A stretch of DNA of 64,000 bases from Streptococcus sp. X13SY08 (GTDB lineage: Bacteria > Bacillota > Bacilli > Lactobacillales > Streptococcaceae). Of this stretch, positions 48,010 through 56,288 are shown one piece after another. Every line of letters starts with the position of its first letter. Position 1 is the stretch's first letter. A model generated the notes under the pieces. It did not search any database, was not told the origin of the DNA, and saw nothing but the letters and a program-made list of their open reading frames with translations. The stretch spans positions 558,001-622,000 of the forward strand of contig NZ_LFYO02000002.1 of the NCBI RefSeq assembly GCF_001182825.2. The letters are read 5' to 3'. Made by a program: the position numbers and the translations under genes.

Positions 48010-48026
48010 AAGGACCCGAAGGTCCT
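48010..48026 (-). terminator. Terminator after nox
   Basis: AGGACC-cgaa-GGTCCT with a T-rich tail on the minus strand. Confidence 0.75.
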
Positions 48027-48035
48027 AAGTCACAA

Positions 48036-49155
48036 TTACTCAGCAGAAAGTGCTGCCATTGTGATGTAGTTGTAAGGTTTGTTGAAGTGTGGCAAGAAGA
48101 AGATATCCATGAGTGAAAGTTCTTCGATTTTCACGTGTTTCATGATTGCAAGTGAGAACATGTGGATACCCATTGACATGTCTTCACGTGATACCATTTG
48201 GCAACCAAGGACACGGCGTTTTGAAGGTCGTTGAATGATGCAACTGCAGCATTGTAACCAGCTTGGTTAGCACGTTCTTCTGTCAAACCAGTTGAAACCA
48301 TGTTCAGGCCAAAGATTGAAATACCGTTTGAACCTTGAACACCAACACCTTCCAATTCATGACCACAAGCGTTGTGTGCAGCAACAATACCAGTACGAAC
48401 AGCATTTGATGCAAGAGCGATGTAGCTTACGTCATCACGTGCGTTATCGTAGCGGAAGCCAACACACATCATAACCATATCAACGTCAAATGTTTCTTTG
48501 TCAGTCACAAGACGTTCCACTTTACCGTCACCTTCAATAGCTTGAACTGCTTGACCAAGAGCCAATTTTACGCCGTTATCTTCAAGGTTTTTGTTCATCA
48601 TTGCAGTGAAATCGCGGTCATAGTATGCACCCATAACAGTGTCAGCGATATCTACAAGAACAACTTCTTTACCTTTACGTTGGAAAGCTTCAGCAAGTTC
48701 TACACCGATGTAACCACCACCGACAACTGCTACACGCTCGATACCTGGTTTTTCAAGGCGTTCAATAACATCTGCAGAGTTTTGGTACAATTTAACGAAT
48801 TGAAGGTTTTCAAGAGTTGCTTCAAATTCACGTGAACCTTCTTTCAATTCCACACCTTTGATTGGAGGAACGATTGGTTGTGAACCAGTTGCAAGAACCA
48901 ATTTATCGTATGATTCAACATGTTCTTTACCGTCAACAAGAGCTGTTTTTCCAATTGTTCTTTATCAGAGTAGAAGAGACCTTCTGGACCATCAATTTGC
49001 TCACCAATCCAAAGTGCCATACCACATCCCAAGAATGAGATGTTTGAGTTTTGGTCAAATGTTACGATCTCGTTTTCTGAACCGTAGTTCGACAACATAG
49101 TTTTGATACTTGCTGTACCAGCGTGGTTCGTACCAACAACAACGATTTTAGCCAT
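48036..49155 (-). pseudogene. nox: Broken water-forming NADH oxidase
   Basis: Nox reduces oxygen to water with NADH. The start [13 protein letters not shown] is good, and the active-site F-L-G-C-G-M-A-L-W is intact. Three internal deletions follow. After D-K-E-Q-L-E-K about 25 residues are lost with a frameshift; after C-V-G-F-R about 45 residues are lost in frame, including the FAD-contacting G-V-Y-A-V-G-D; after F-N-D-L-Q-N about 25 residues are lost with a second frameshift. The last part, ending [18 protein letters not shown], is intact. Intact relatives are about 456 residues. Confidence 0.9.
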
Positions 49156-49198
49156 ATGTAAAATCTCACTTTCAAAAAAATATTTTTTTACATTCTCC

Positions 49199-49227
49199 AT
49201 TATATAGTATCGTGAGAACGTTGACAA
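49199..49227 (-). promoter_or_regulatory. nox promoter
   Basis: Minus strand TTGTCA (49227-49222), 17-bp spacer and TATAAT (49204-49199); the promoter is still good although the gene is broken. Confidence 0.75.
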
Positions 49228-49339
49228 AGGATATGCTCACGAATTCACATAATTTTTTCACCTGAAATTAACCCAGAAAATTCTCTGCATCAAAGAATAT
49301 TTATGATAGAATAGAAGGATAAGTTAGAAAGTGAATATC

Positions 49340-49768
49340 ATGAAAGAAATTTTAAAACAGTTTCGGCCTTTCGACTACATTCTCATCGGTTTAGCTGTAC
49401 TTTTGTCCTTTACTCCTGCTGTTGTGACGGCTTTTACCGCCAACCAGACTCCATCTGGTAGTCAATTGGTTGCTGTCGTCAAAATCAATGGAGAAATTGT
49501 CGATAAATGGTCACTCGATCCCCAACATTCTAAAAATCAAGAGGTTACCTATTACCCTAATGAGGGACAATATAATATTGTCCAAATAAAGGATGGAGCT
49601 ATCCGCGTTAGAGAGGATAACAGTCCCGACCAAATTGCAGTTAATACAGGCTGGATTAGCAAAAAAGGACAAATTCTTGTCTGCCTTCCTCATCAATTGA
49701 TCATCGAAATTCAGGAACGAGGGAATGACGATGATGGTCCTGATGATGAACTCATTTTACCGATATAA
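49340..49768 (+). CDS. eetA: EetA-like NusG domain II protein
   Basis: A 142-residue membrane-anchored protein: one N-terminal transmembrane helix (residues ~14-35), then an extracytoplasmic NusG domain II-like beta domain (V-A-V-V-K-I-N-G-E-I-V ... G-A-I-R-V ... I-S-K-K-G-Q-I-L-V-C-L-P). This is the plan of EetA in flavin-based extracellular electron transfer clusters, where it accompanies EetB. ATG at 49340 is preferred over GTG at 49331. It is convergent with dmkA, with the terminator between. Confidence 0.78.
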   Translation: MKEILKQFRPFDYILIGLAVLLSFTPAVVTAFTANQTPSGSQLVAVVKINGEIVDKWSLDPQHSKNQEVTYYPNEGQYNIVQIKDGAIRVREDNSPDQIAVNTGWISKKGQILVCLPHQLIIEIQERGNDDDGPDDELILPI

Positions 49769-49769
49769 G

Positions 49770-49802
49770 AAAATCGACTTGGAATTTCAAGTCGATTTTT
49801 TT
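49770..49802. terminator. Bidirectional terminator between eetA and dmkA
   Basis: AAAATCGACTTG-gaattt-CAAGTCGATTTTTTT, a perfect 12-bp stem serving both convergent genes. Confidence 0.9.
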
Positions 49803-50756
49803 AACCAATAAAAACGGCGATGACCAGCACCAAGAGATAAAGGCCTGAGAAAAGGACAAAATTCTTGATGGAATTGATAAAGGTTTCGCGTTTGATTTGC
49901 TTTTGCAAGAAATGGTGAAGATTTTTAGAAAATGGGACAAAGGCTAAGAGACCGATCAGTGCCCAAATAGGTAAGAAACCTGTCAAGCAGTAGATTATCC
50001 ATAACATCCATGGCATAATACTGAGAATCAAATAAAGTTTTAGACCACTTTTTTTCCAATGTAATGCACCAAGGTAAAGCGATGATTGCGCACATCTTGC
50101 TCATAGTCGCAGAGATTATTAGCCAGCATAATATTCGCAATCAAAGAGACGAGCGGCAAACTCATGAAGAAAATCTTCAAAGTCTCCAACCAGAAAAAAT
50201 CTATATTGCCGATTCCAAATGAACCCCAATAGGAAACTAGAAAATCACTTGGATCTTGAATATAGACTGCCAAGAAGAAAATCCCAAACCCCATGGTGAC
50301 GCCAGAGAAAATTTCACCAAGCGGCAAACGTGACAGAGGCTTGGGTCCAAAAGTGTAAAAAATTCCAATCAAAAAACAAAGGACACCAATTGGCAAAAGC
50401 ATTAAATCTGTCAGCCAAACGAGAATAAGTGAAAAGGCAGTTGCAATCCCAAATAAGGTAAAGATAATCATCAGCACATGTTGATAATCTAAACCATTCT
50501 TACCGATGACATTTTCCTCTTCTTTATAGGCCACATCCACTGCTTTTTTATAATCCATTGTATTGTTGATGGCGGTCGTACACATGTCAAAGCAGAGCAC
50601 CGCAATGACAAAGACAATTGTATTCAGCCAATTGAGTTGACCATAAGCATAAGCTGACCACAAAAAACCAATTACCATAGGGGAAAAACTAGCGACCTTG
50701 GTTTTTAACTCAACAAATTCTAAGAAAACTGGTAACGTTAATCCATTAGTCCGCAA
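49801..50756 (-). pseudogene. dmkA: Frameshifted DHNA prenyltransferase (UbiA family)
   Basis: MenA/DmkA-type enzyme that joins a polyprenyl diphosphate to 1,4-dihydroxy-2-naphthoate, giving demethylmenaquinone. Eight or nine membrane helices; first Asp-rich motif N-N-T-M-D-Y near residue 66 and second N-x2-C-D-Y-E-Q-D near 216. At Y-I-G-K-K the A tract (seven A on the coding strand, 50049-50055) is one base short for the frame to continue; the rest (Y-L-I-L-S-I-M-P-W-M and the last two helices) lies in the next frame to stop at 49801. Eight A would give a full 318-residue enzyme. Overlaps the ApbE stop by 11 bp. Confidence 0.85.
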
Positions 50757-51795
50757 GATGATACTCCTTGTTACTTAGTTCAAATGAATCCTTGAGTCCA
50801 TCACTGAGATGAACTCCATGTTCCTTATCAATGAAAACAGCTTCTATGCCATCTTGGCTATTGACATACTTTAAACCTTCCTCAATACCATAGGTAAAGA
50901 GTGCCGTTGACAAACCATCTCCTTCAGTTGAGGTATCCGTAAAGACGGTCACGCCTGAAATATCATTTTCAACAGGATAACCTGTCTGAGGATTCAAGAT
51001 GTGATGATAAATTTTGCCATCGACTTCTAAAAAGCGCTCGTAAATACCAGATGTCACGATAGAGCGATTGGTTTGATACACAGAGCCCACTGTTGCACCG
51101 CGTGTCTCATCAGGGCCCTGTACCCCTACTTTCCACCCATTTTCGTTATTTGGAGAAGTTCCCATAACAACCACATTCCCACCCAAGTTGATAATGGCGG
51201 TTGTCACGCCTTTTGAAGCAAGAAAAGCCTTGACCTGATCCGCAATATAACCTTTTGAAATAGCTCCAAGCTCTAAAGCCATGCCTGTTTCGACATAAAC
51301 CGTTTGATTCTTTTCATCAAGTTGGATTTTTTTATAGTCCACAAATGGCAGAGCGGTCTCAATTTCACTTGGTGCAGGCACGCGTGCATCTTCTGATCCT
51401 ATTTTCCAAAGTTGATTGACGATACCAATTGAAATGTCAAAGCGACCATCACTCGACTTAGCACGTTCCTGTGCCGCCTTAATCAGTTCAAAGGTTCTTG
51501 GATCGACCTTGACCGCTTCTTTTCCTGCAGCTTGGTTGATTTTATAGACATCAGAATCCTCCCCGGTCGGTGCCAAGAGCATTTCTAACTCTTTAATCAA
51601 AGCGATAGCTCCATCCATGGTTTCTTCTTGATTCTCATGATAAATGCTTAGTTGGACTACCGTGTGGAGCAAAGATTCTGTCCGCGTCAGCGGATCTTTT
51701 ACTACCGGCAAGGTTATTCCTTTAGACTGGGACTGGCAAGCTGCGAGAAATAAAAGCGCCAGCATCATCGTTATCAACGTTAAAATTTTCTTCAT
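50746..51795 (-). CDS. ApbE-family FMN transferase lipoprotein
   Basis: A 349-residue lipoprotein: signal with lipobox L-A-A-C at residues 17-20, then the ApbE fold with the FAD-binding E-L-G-A-I-S-K-G-Y near 177, N-L-G-G-N-V near 204, and T-S-G-I-Y-E-R near 255. ApbE enzymes attach FMN covalently to Thr/Ser of target proteins outside the membrane. The target is most likely the FMN-binding lipoprotein encoded just upstream. In Listeria EET loci this position is called FmnB. Confidence 0.92.
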   Translation of the reverse strand: MKKILTLITMMLALLFLAACQSQSKGITLPVVKDPLTRTESLLHTVVQLSIYHENQEETMDGAIALIKELEMLLAPTGEDSDVYKINQAAGKEAVKVDPRTFELIKAAQERAKSSDGRFDISIGIVNQLWKIGSEDARVPAPSEIETALPFVDYKKIQLDEKNQTVYVETGMALELGAISKGYIADQVKAFLASKGVTTAIINLGGNVVVMGTSPNNENGWKVGVQGPDETRGATVGSVYQTNRSIVTSGIYERFLEVDGKIYHHILNPQTGYPVENDISGVTVFTDTSTEGDGLSTALFTYGIEEGLKYVNSQDGIEAVFIDKEHGVHLSDGLKDSFELSNKEYHLAD

Positions 51796-51811
51796 AAAAA
51801 CCTCTCAATAA

Positions 51812-51839
51812 AAAAGGACTGGGATGTCCCACTCCTTTT
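51812..51839 (-). terminator. Hairpin between the FMN-binding lipoprotein and ApbE genes
   Basis: AAAAGGA-ct-GGGA-tg-TCCC-act-CCTTTT, a symmetric stem. It probably reduces transcription into ApbE and dmkA relative to the lipoprotein. Confidence 0.65.
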
Positions 51840-51860
51840 ATTGTATCATTGATTCGGAGA

Positions 51861-52382
51861 TTATTCACCTAAATCAAACATAACTTTTTCAGTGTTTCCA
51901 GCTGCAGCTGCTTCAAGAAGAGCTTTTGTAGCAATTGTAAAGTTTGCTGAAGTGTGACTTGCACCTGATACAACTTCCACTGAATCAACATCTTGTGTTT
52001 CAATCAATTGAGCATTCAATTTGTCAGTAGCTTCTTTAGAAGAAACACCTGATTTAGCTTTCATGTTTGTGTTGTATTCTTCATCATCAGCTTTACGTTT
52101 GCCGTCTTTGTTTTCATAACCAAAGTCTGAAGATACAATTTTGCCGTCTTTAACTTCGATTGTATCAACTACTTTCCAACCACGTTCATCGTAGTCAGAT
52201 TCACCCATATATTTACCATCTTTCAATTCAGTTGCCATTGCTTCTGAAGATGAACTTTCCGCTACTTTTGAGCTAGAAGCTTCTGATGAACTTTCTTTTG
52301 TAGAAGAGTTGCTACCACAAGCTACCAAAGTAAGTGTAGCACCAAACAATACAAGACCTGCAAAAACTTTTTTCAATTTCAT
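51861..52382 (-). CDS. FMN-binding-domain lipoprotein (PplA-like, short)
   Basis: A 173-residue lipoprotein: lipobox V-A-C at ~20-22, a Ser-rich linker (residues ~23-50), then one FMN-binding domain with the flavinylation site V-V-S-G-A-S-H-T (about residues 139-146), where ApbE would link FMN to Thr. Listeria PplA carries two such domains; this one has a single copy. It would be the terminal electron carrier on the outside of the membrane. Its own promoter lies upstream. Confidence 0.88.
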   Translation of the reverse strand: MKLKKVFAGLVLFGATLTLVACGSNSSTKESSSEASSSKVAESSSSEAMATELKDGKYMGESDYDERGWKVVDTIEVKDGKIVSSDFGYENKDGKRKADDEEYNTNMKAKSGVSSKEATDKLNAQLIETQDVDSVEVVSGASHTSANFTIATKALLEAAAAGNTEKVMFDLGE

Positions 52383-52425
52383 GTGAAATTTCTCCTTTTT
52401 TAAAGCGTTTTCCGCTGATAGATTT

Positions 52426-52489
52426 ATTATATCACTAACTCATAGTTTTGTCTATAAAAATGTTACTTTTTTCACTTTGTTTAGTGATA
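52426..52489 (-). promoter_or_regulatory. Promoter and paired operator-like sites before the FMN-binding lipoprotein
   Basis: Minus strand TAGACA (52454-52449), 17-bp spacer, TATAAT (52431-52426). TATCACTAA (52430-52438) overlaps the -10 region and TTAGTGATA (52481-52489) is its exact inverted copy about 42 bp further upstream; a repressor bound there could loop or block the promoter. Confidence 0.55.
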
Positions 52490-52536
52490 TTTTTGTCAGT
52501 AAAAGGAGAACTTCACTCCATCATTTTTTATCTTTT

Positions 52537-53465
52537 TTAAAATCTTCGTCCCATTACTTTTTCAAGAAAAACATTCAAAGATAGGCTTTCAGTAGCAGGA
52601 ATTTTGCTCAGGAAAATCTGACTCTTGGCTAAATAAGCAGCAATCAAATGCTCCGTTCTAGCATACCCTGAACTCTCTGCAATCCACTCCTCCAACTGGA
52701 CCAATTCTTCATGTTGCCAATCCTTCTCTTCATGACGAGAAATCAACTCACGGATTCCCTTATTTTCCTCCATGGCAAATAATAGCGGAGCTGTATAGAT
52801 GCCATTTTGTATATCCTGCAACTGCGGTTTACCCATATCGACTTTTTTGACCTGATAATCCAAGAGATCATCAGACAGTTGAAAAGCCATACCAATCGCT
52901 TGACCTGCATTAAAAGCAGCGCGCATTTGAGGACGGTTTGCTGGAACAGTCCACGCCCCCAATTGGCAAGCAAAAGCAAATAGAAAAGCTGTCTTTCCCT
53001 TGATTTGCTTAAGGTAGTCCTTCATCCGCATATCCGAACGAGATTTTTTTCCTCCTCACGAACTCCGAGAAGCTCAATTCCCTTCTTCAACAGCCGTGTA
53101 GAGTAGGCTAACAAATAGTCACCTGCATAAATGGCAATACGATTGGAATAGGTCTTATGCATGGCGACAATCCCTCGCCGAGTATCTGCTTCGTCAAGCA
53201 CATCATCGTGAATGAGAGTAGCCAAATGCAAGACTTCAATCGAAGCCGCAAAATAAAGTTTAGCTTCTTTGACCTGACCATCCACTGCTTGCCCTACCAT
53301 TAAAGTGAGACCAGCTCGAACGTATTTTCCTGAAGCATTCAAATAGGTTAAAATCTTGTCCTTGACCTGAGGATGAGTGCTTCCCAGTTCATTTTTAATA
53401 ATCTCTTTTACACTTTTCAATCCCTGCTCCACCGCAGGTCGATCATTCCAAATAGGATGAACCAC
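52537..53465 (-). pseudogene. dmkB: Broken polyprenyl diphosphate synthase
   Basis: Trans-isoprenyl diphosphate synthase that should build the side chain for demethylmenaquinone. First motif D-D-V-L-D-E-A-D-T-R-R-G is at about residue 86-97. The frame is lost after V-R-E-E-E-K-N-L (stop at 53022); in another frame the sequence continues from R-S-D-M-R-M-K-D-Y-L-K-Q-I-K-G-K-T-A-F (up to 53037) with the second motif D-D-L-L-D-Y. The segment normally between (with the G-E-x2-Q region, roughly 20 residues) is missing, so this is a deletion and not a point slip. Confidence 0.85.
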
Positions 53466-53485
53466 GATTTTCCCCTTTATTTCAA

Positions 53486-53535
53486 AAAAGTTAGCATTAC
53501 CAATGATCGGTTCATCATGGATAATGCTAACTTTT
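53486..53535 (-). terminator. Large hairpin terminator between ndh2 and dmkB
   Basis: AAAAGTTAGCATTA and TAATGCTAACTTTT are exact 14-bp inverted copies enclosing a 22-base loop that itself can pair (CCAATGAT / ATCATGG). It follows the ndh2 stop by some 28 bp and lies just upstream of dmkB. Confidence 0.75.
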
Positions 53536-53562
53536 CATTTTATTTAGCATAGCAAGAAATGC

Positions 53563-55455
53563 CTATTTTTTCAATCCATAGATATGTCTTGGTTTACCGT
53601 ATATCCAGCGGTCTAGTTTCTTACCGACCCATGGCATTACCCAATAATCCAAACCAAAAGCACGACCTGCACCACTCATCAAAGCGATTGCAGCTGGAAC
53701 AAACCACATGTTAACCCAGAAGAACATACCAGACAAGCTAAACATCGCTACAAGAGCAACTGTCAATGCACTAACTAGCCATACGAAGAGCCCAGCAATC
53801 AAAGCAAGACCGATGGCGATTTCCATGAAGGTCATCATTTTTTGCATGAAGAGGGCAACTTCTTGGTTTGACATCATAAACTTCATGATAGAGGCAAACC
53901 AATCTGGCATCTCTTTCAATACTTGCATTGGCTCTTCACCATAAGTGTAATTCAAACTAAATACTTGATGAGCTGCTTGTGCTGCTCCTTCTGCTGCGCC
54001 AGCTGTTTCACTAGCTGCTTCAGAAGCGCCAGATGTTGCTTCAGCTGCTTGCAACCATGGGAATGGGAAGACAACCTTGTCACCTAGCCATGAATCGGTA
54101 CCAAAGAGACCAAAGGCTTTTTTAATTCCTTCAAAGAGCCACATTGAACCAAAGTAAACACGAAGTACGACCATCCAAAGGTTATTTCCTTTACTTGATG
54201 TCATACCGCCAAACATATTGCGTTTGTGTTTAATATCAAAGAATTCATGACGAAGGTAAGCACCAATATTGTAGAAGCTACGGATTCCGAAGAAGTAAAG
54301 CAAGTTACTGAAGTGTTTCATGGCACTCGCGACAAAGCCAGATACATGGAATTTATCATAGACATATGCAACTGTATATTTTGAACCAATTGACACCATG
54401 AAGCCATCGTATTTACCTTTGAAAGCATGCTTTTCGCCACCTGTGATAGCTGCGATGATGTTGTGGGCAGCAGTGTGGCCTGTTTGCTCAGCTGCTTGTA
54501 CGATTTGTGGCGTTGGGCGTCCACCTTTATTTGGATCTTCGTAATACACCAAGTCGCCAGCAACGTAGACATTTTCCTTGCCTTTAGCTTCCATGTACTC
54601 ATTAGCCACCAAACGACCCGCACGCGCCTGTTCAATTTCAAAATCGGCCGCATCTGTGTTAGCTTTGACACCAGCTATCCAGATAGAGGTATAAGTTGGA
54701 ATAACACGCCCTGATGACAAGTTCAAAGCATCTTTGTCAACGCTTGTCACGCCGTCACTGAGAATCAATTCAACACCTTTTTTCTCAAGGTATTTACGTG
54801 TTTTGATTTGTTCTTTTTCTGTGACCATGTTGAGGATGGTTGGCATAGCCTCAACCACTTTGAGTGAGAATTCATCTTCGTCTAATTTAAATTCTTTCGC
54901 AAGAACAGGAATCCAATCAACCAATTCACCAATCATTTCGATACCGGTAAATCCAGCACCGATAACAGTGAACGTCAAGAGGGCACGACGTTTTGCAGTA
55001 TCATGCTCATCCATAGCTTTTTGGCAAGATTCTAGGATGTGATCGTGCAAGCGTTCTGCTGCTTTGATAGACCAAAGTGTAAATCCATTCTCTTTGACAC
55101 CTGGCGTACCAAAGTCATTTGCCTCGCCGCCCATAGCTAAAAGAAGGTAATCAAACGAAAGCGTTTGGTGCTCAGCAACGACTTCTTTTTTATCATAATC
55201 AATGCTGACAACTTTATCAGTCACCAATTTTACTTTTGGATATTTTTTGAAGATGCGTTGGAGGTCATACTTGATCGCGTTTGATTCAACGCGTCCTCCT
55301 GCAACTTCATGCAATTCTGTCATGTAGGTATGGAAAGAATTCTTATCGATCAAAGTAATGTTAATATCTTGATCTTTCTTGAATTTTTTTGCCAATGTCT
55401 GTGCTGCCGAAATACCAGCATATCCAGCACCGACAACCACGATGTCTTTTGTCAC
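53563..55455 (-). CDS. ndh2: Type II NADH dehydrogenase with C-terminal membrane domain (EET Ndh2)
   Basis: A 630-residue protein. Residues ~1-400 form the NDH-2 flavoprotein: G-A-G-Y-A-G-I-S-A-A at the start, V-I-G-A-G-F-T-G-I-E-M near 165, and Y-V-A-G-D-L near 295. The C-terminal ~200 residues add four membrane helices with a long Ala/Ser/Glu-rich insert (~475-500). This extended form is typical of the specialised Ndh2 in EET clusters, which feeds electrons from NADH to a separate demethylmenaquinone pool. No lesion. A terminator follows. Confidence 0.9.
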   Translation of the reverse strand: MTKDIVVVGAGYAGISAAQTLAKKFKKDQDINITLIDKNSFHTYMTELHEVAGGRVESNAIKYDLQRIFKKYPKVKLVTDKVVSIDYDKKEVVAEHQTLSFDYLLLAMGGEANDFGTPGVKENGFTLWSIKAAERLHDHILESCQKAMDEHDTAKRRALLTFTVIGAGFTGIEMIGELVDWIPVLAKEFKLDEDEFSLKVVEAMPTILNMVTEKEQIKTRKYLEKKGVELILSDGVTSVDKDALNLSSGRVIPTYTSIWIAGVKANTDAADFEIEQARAGRLVANEYMEAKGKENVYVAGDLVYYEDPNKGGRPTPQIVQAAEQTGHTAAHNIIAAITGGEKHAFKGKYDGFMVSIGSKYTVAYVYDKFHVSGFVASAMKHFSNLLYFFGIRSFYNIGAYLRHEFFDIKHKRNMFGGMTSSKGNNLWMVVLRVYFGSMWLFEGIKKAFGLFGTDSWLGDKVVFPFPWLQAAEATSGASEAASETAGAAEGAAQAAHQVFSLNYTYGEEPMQVLKEMPDWFASIMKFMMSNQEVALFMQKMMTFMEIAIGLALIAGLFVWLVSALTVALVAMFSLSGMFFWVNMWFVPAAIALMSGAGRAFGLDYWVMPWVGKKLDRWIYGKPRHIYGLKK

Positions 55456-55516
55456 GACGTTTCTCCTTTTTGTTGGATCGAGATTATTTTACCAGTCTGC
55501 GATCCGATATTATTTA

Positions 55517-55595
55517 TATCACTATTTATTAGTATAAATCATTGTGACAAAATTATCAAGTCTATTTTTGAAAAATAAATTTTTATTTAGTGATA
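55517..55595. promoter_or_regulatory. Divergent ndh2/eetB promoter region with paired operator-like sites
   Basis: TATCACTA (55517-55524) and TTAGTGATA (55587-55595) form an inverted pair about 62 bp apart, the same motif pair as upstream of the FMN-binding lipoprotein. Both genes would be controlled from here. Confidence 0.55.
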
Positions 55596-55661
55596 ATTTT
55601 TTAAATTTAATCTTTTTGTGATAAAATAGTAGAATATTGATTTTACCGATAAAGGATTCTC

Positions 55662-56165
55662 ATGAGTAAGCATTACCAGAAGATGACATTTATCACCATG
55701 TTGGCAGCCCAAGCGATTGTGATTTCTGTGATGGAACGTGCTATCCCTTCTCCATTTACCTTTGCTCCTGGGGCAAAACTAGGTCTTGGAAACCTCGTCA
55801 CTATCATCGCCATCTTTACCCTGCCACCTCGTGATAATATGAAAGTCATCGGCCTCCGCCTCTTTGTTTCTACATTTTTGAGCGGAACATTTTCAACTTT
55901 TTTATATAGCCTATCGGGGACCGTTTTCAGCTACCTTGTCATGACGACTATGAAGCTACTGGGATCCAAGCGAGTTAGTATCATTGGGATTTCCACACTA
56001 GGTGGTATTATGCACAATATGGGTCAGCTCCTTGTTTTTGCTTTCATTGCCCAATCTTGGATGGTCCTCAACTACCTACCAATTTTAGCTTTTAGCGGCA
56101 TTTTATCCGGATTCTTAGTCGGTGTAACCGGAAATTACTTACTTAAAAAAATCCAAGTACTTTGA
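55662..56165 (+). CDS. eetB: EetB-like Gx transporter family membrane protein
   Basis: A 167-residue protein with five to six membrane helices, of the Gx transporter/heptaprenyl diphosphate synthase component I family (related to ECF S-components). Motifs: E-R-A-I-P-S-P-F-T-F-A-P-G-A-K-L-G-L-G-N and G-G-I-M-H-N-M-G-Q. EetB with EetA accompanies Ndh2 in EET loci and is thought to help pass electrons across the membrane. Divergent from ndh2. Confidence 0.87.
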   Translation: MSKHYQKMTFITMLAAQAIVISVMERAIPSPFTFAPGAKLGLGNLVTIIAIFTLPPRDNMKVIGLRLFVSTFLSGTFSTFLYSLSGTVFSYLVMTTMKLLGSKRVSIIGISTLGGIMHNMGQLLVFAFIAQSWMVLNYLPILAFSGILSGFLVGVTGNYLLKKIQVL

Positions 56166-56288
56166 GAAATTTTTGTTCCATCAAACTATGATATGGGTCA
56201 AAAACTTAATCCATTACCGCATGAAAAAACTTTCACTTTCGCCAGATCTCGGCACTAGATGTCTTATTACACCTGTAATAGTCTTCTT

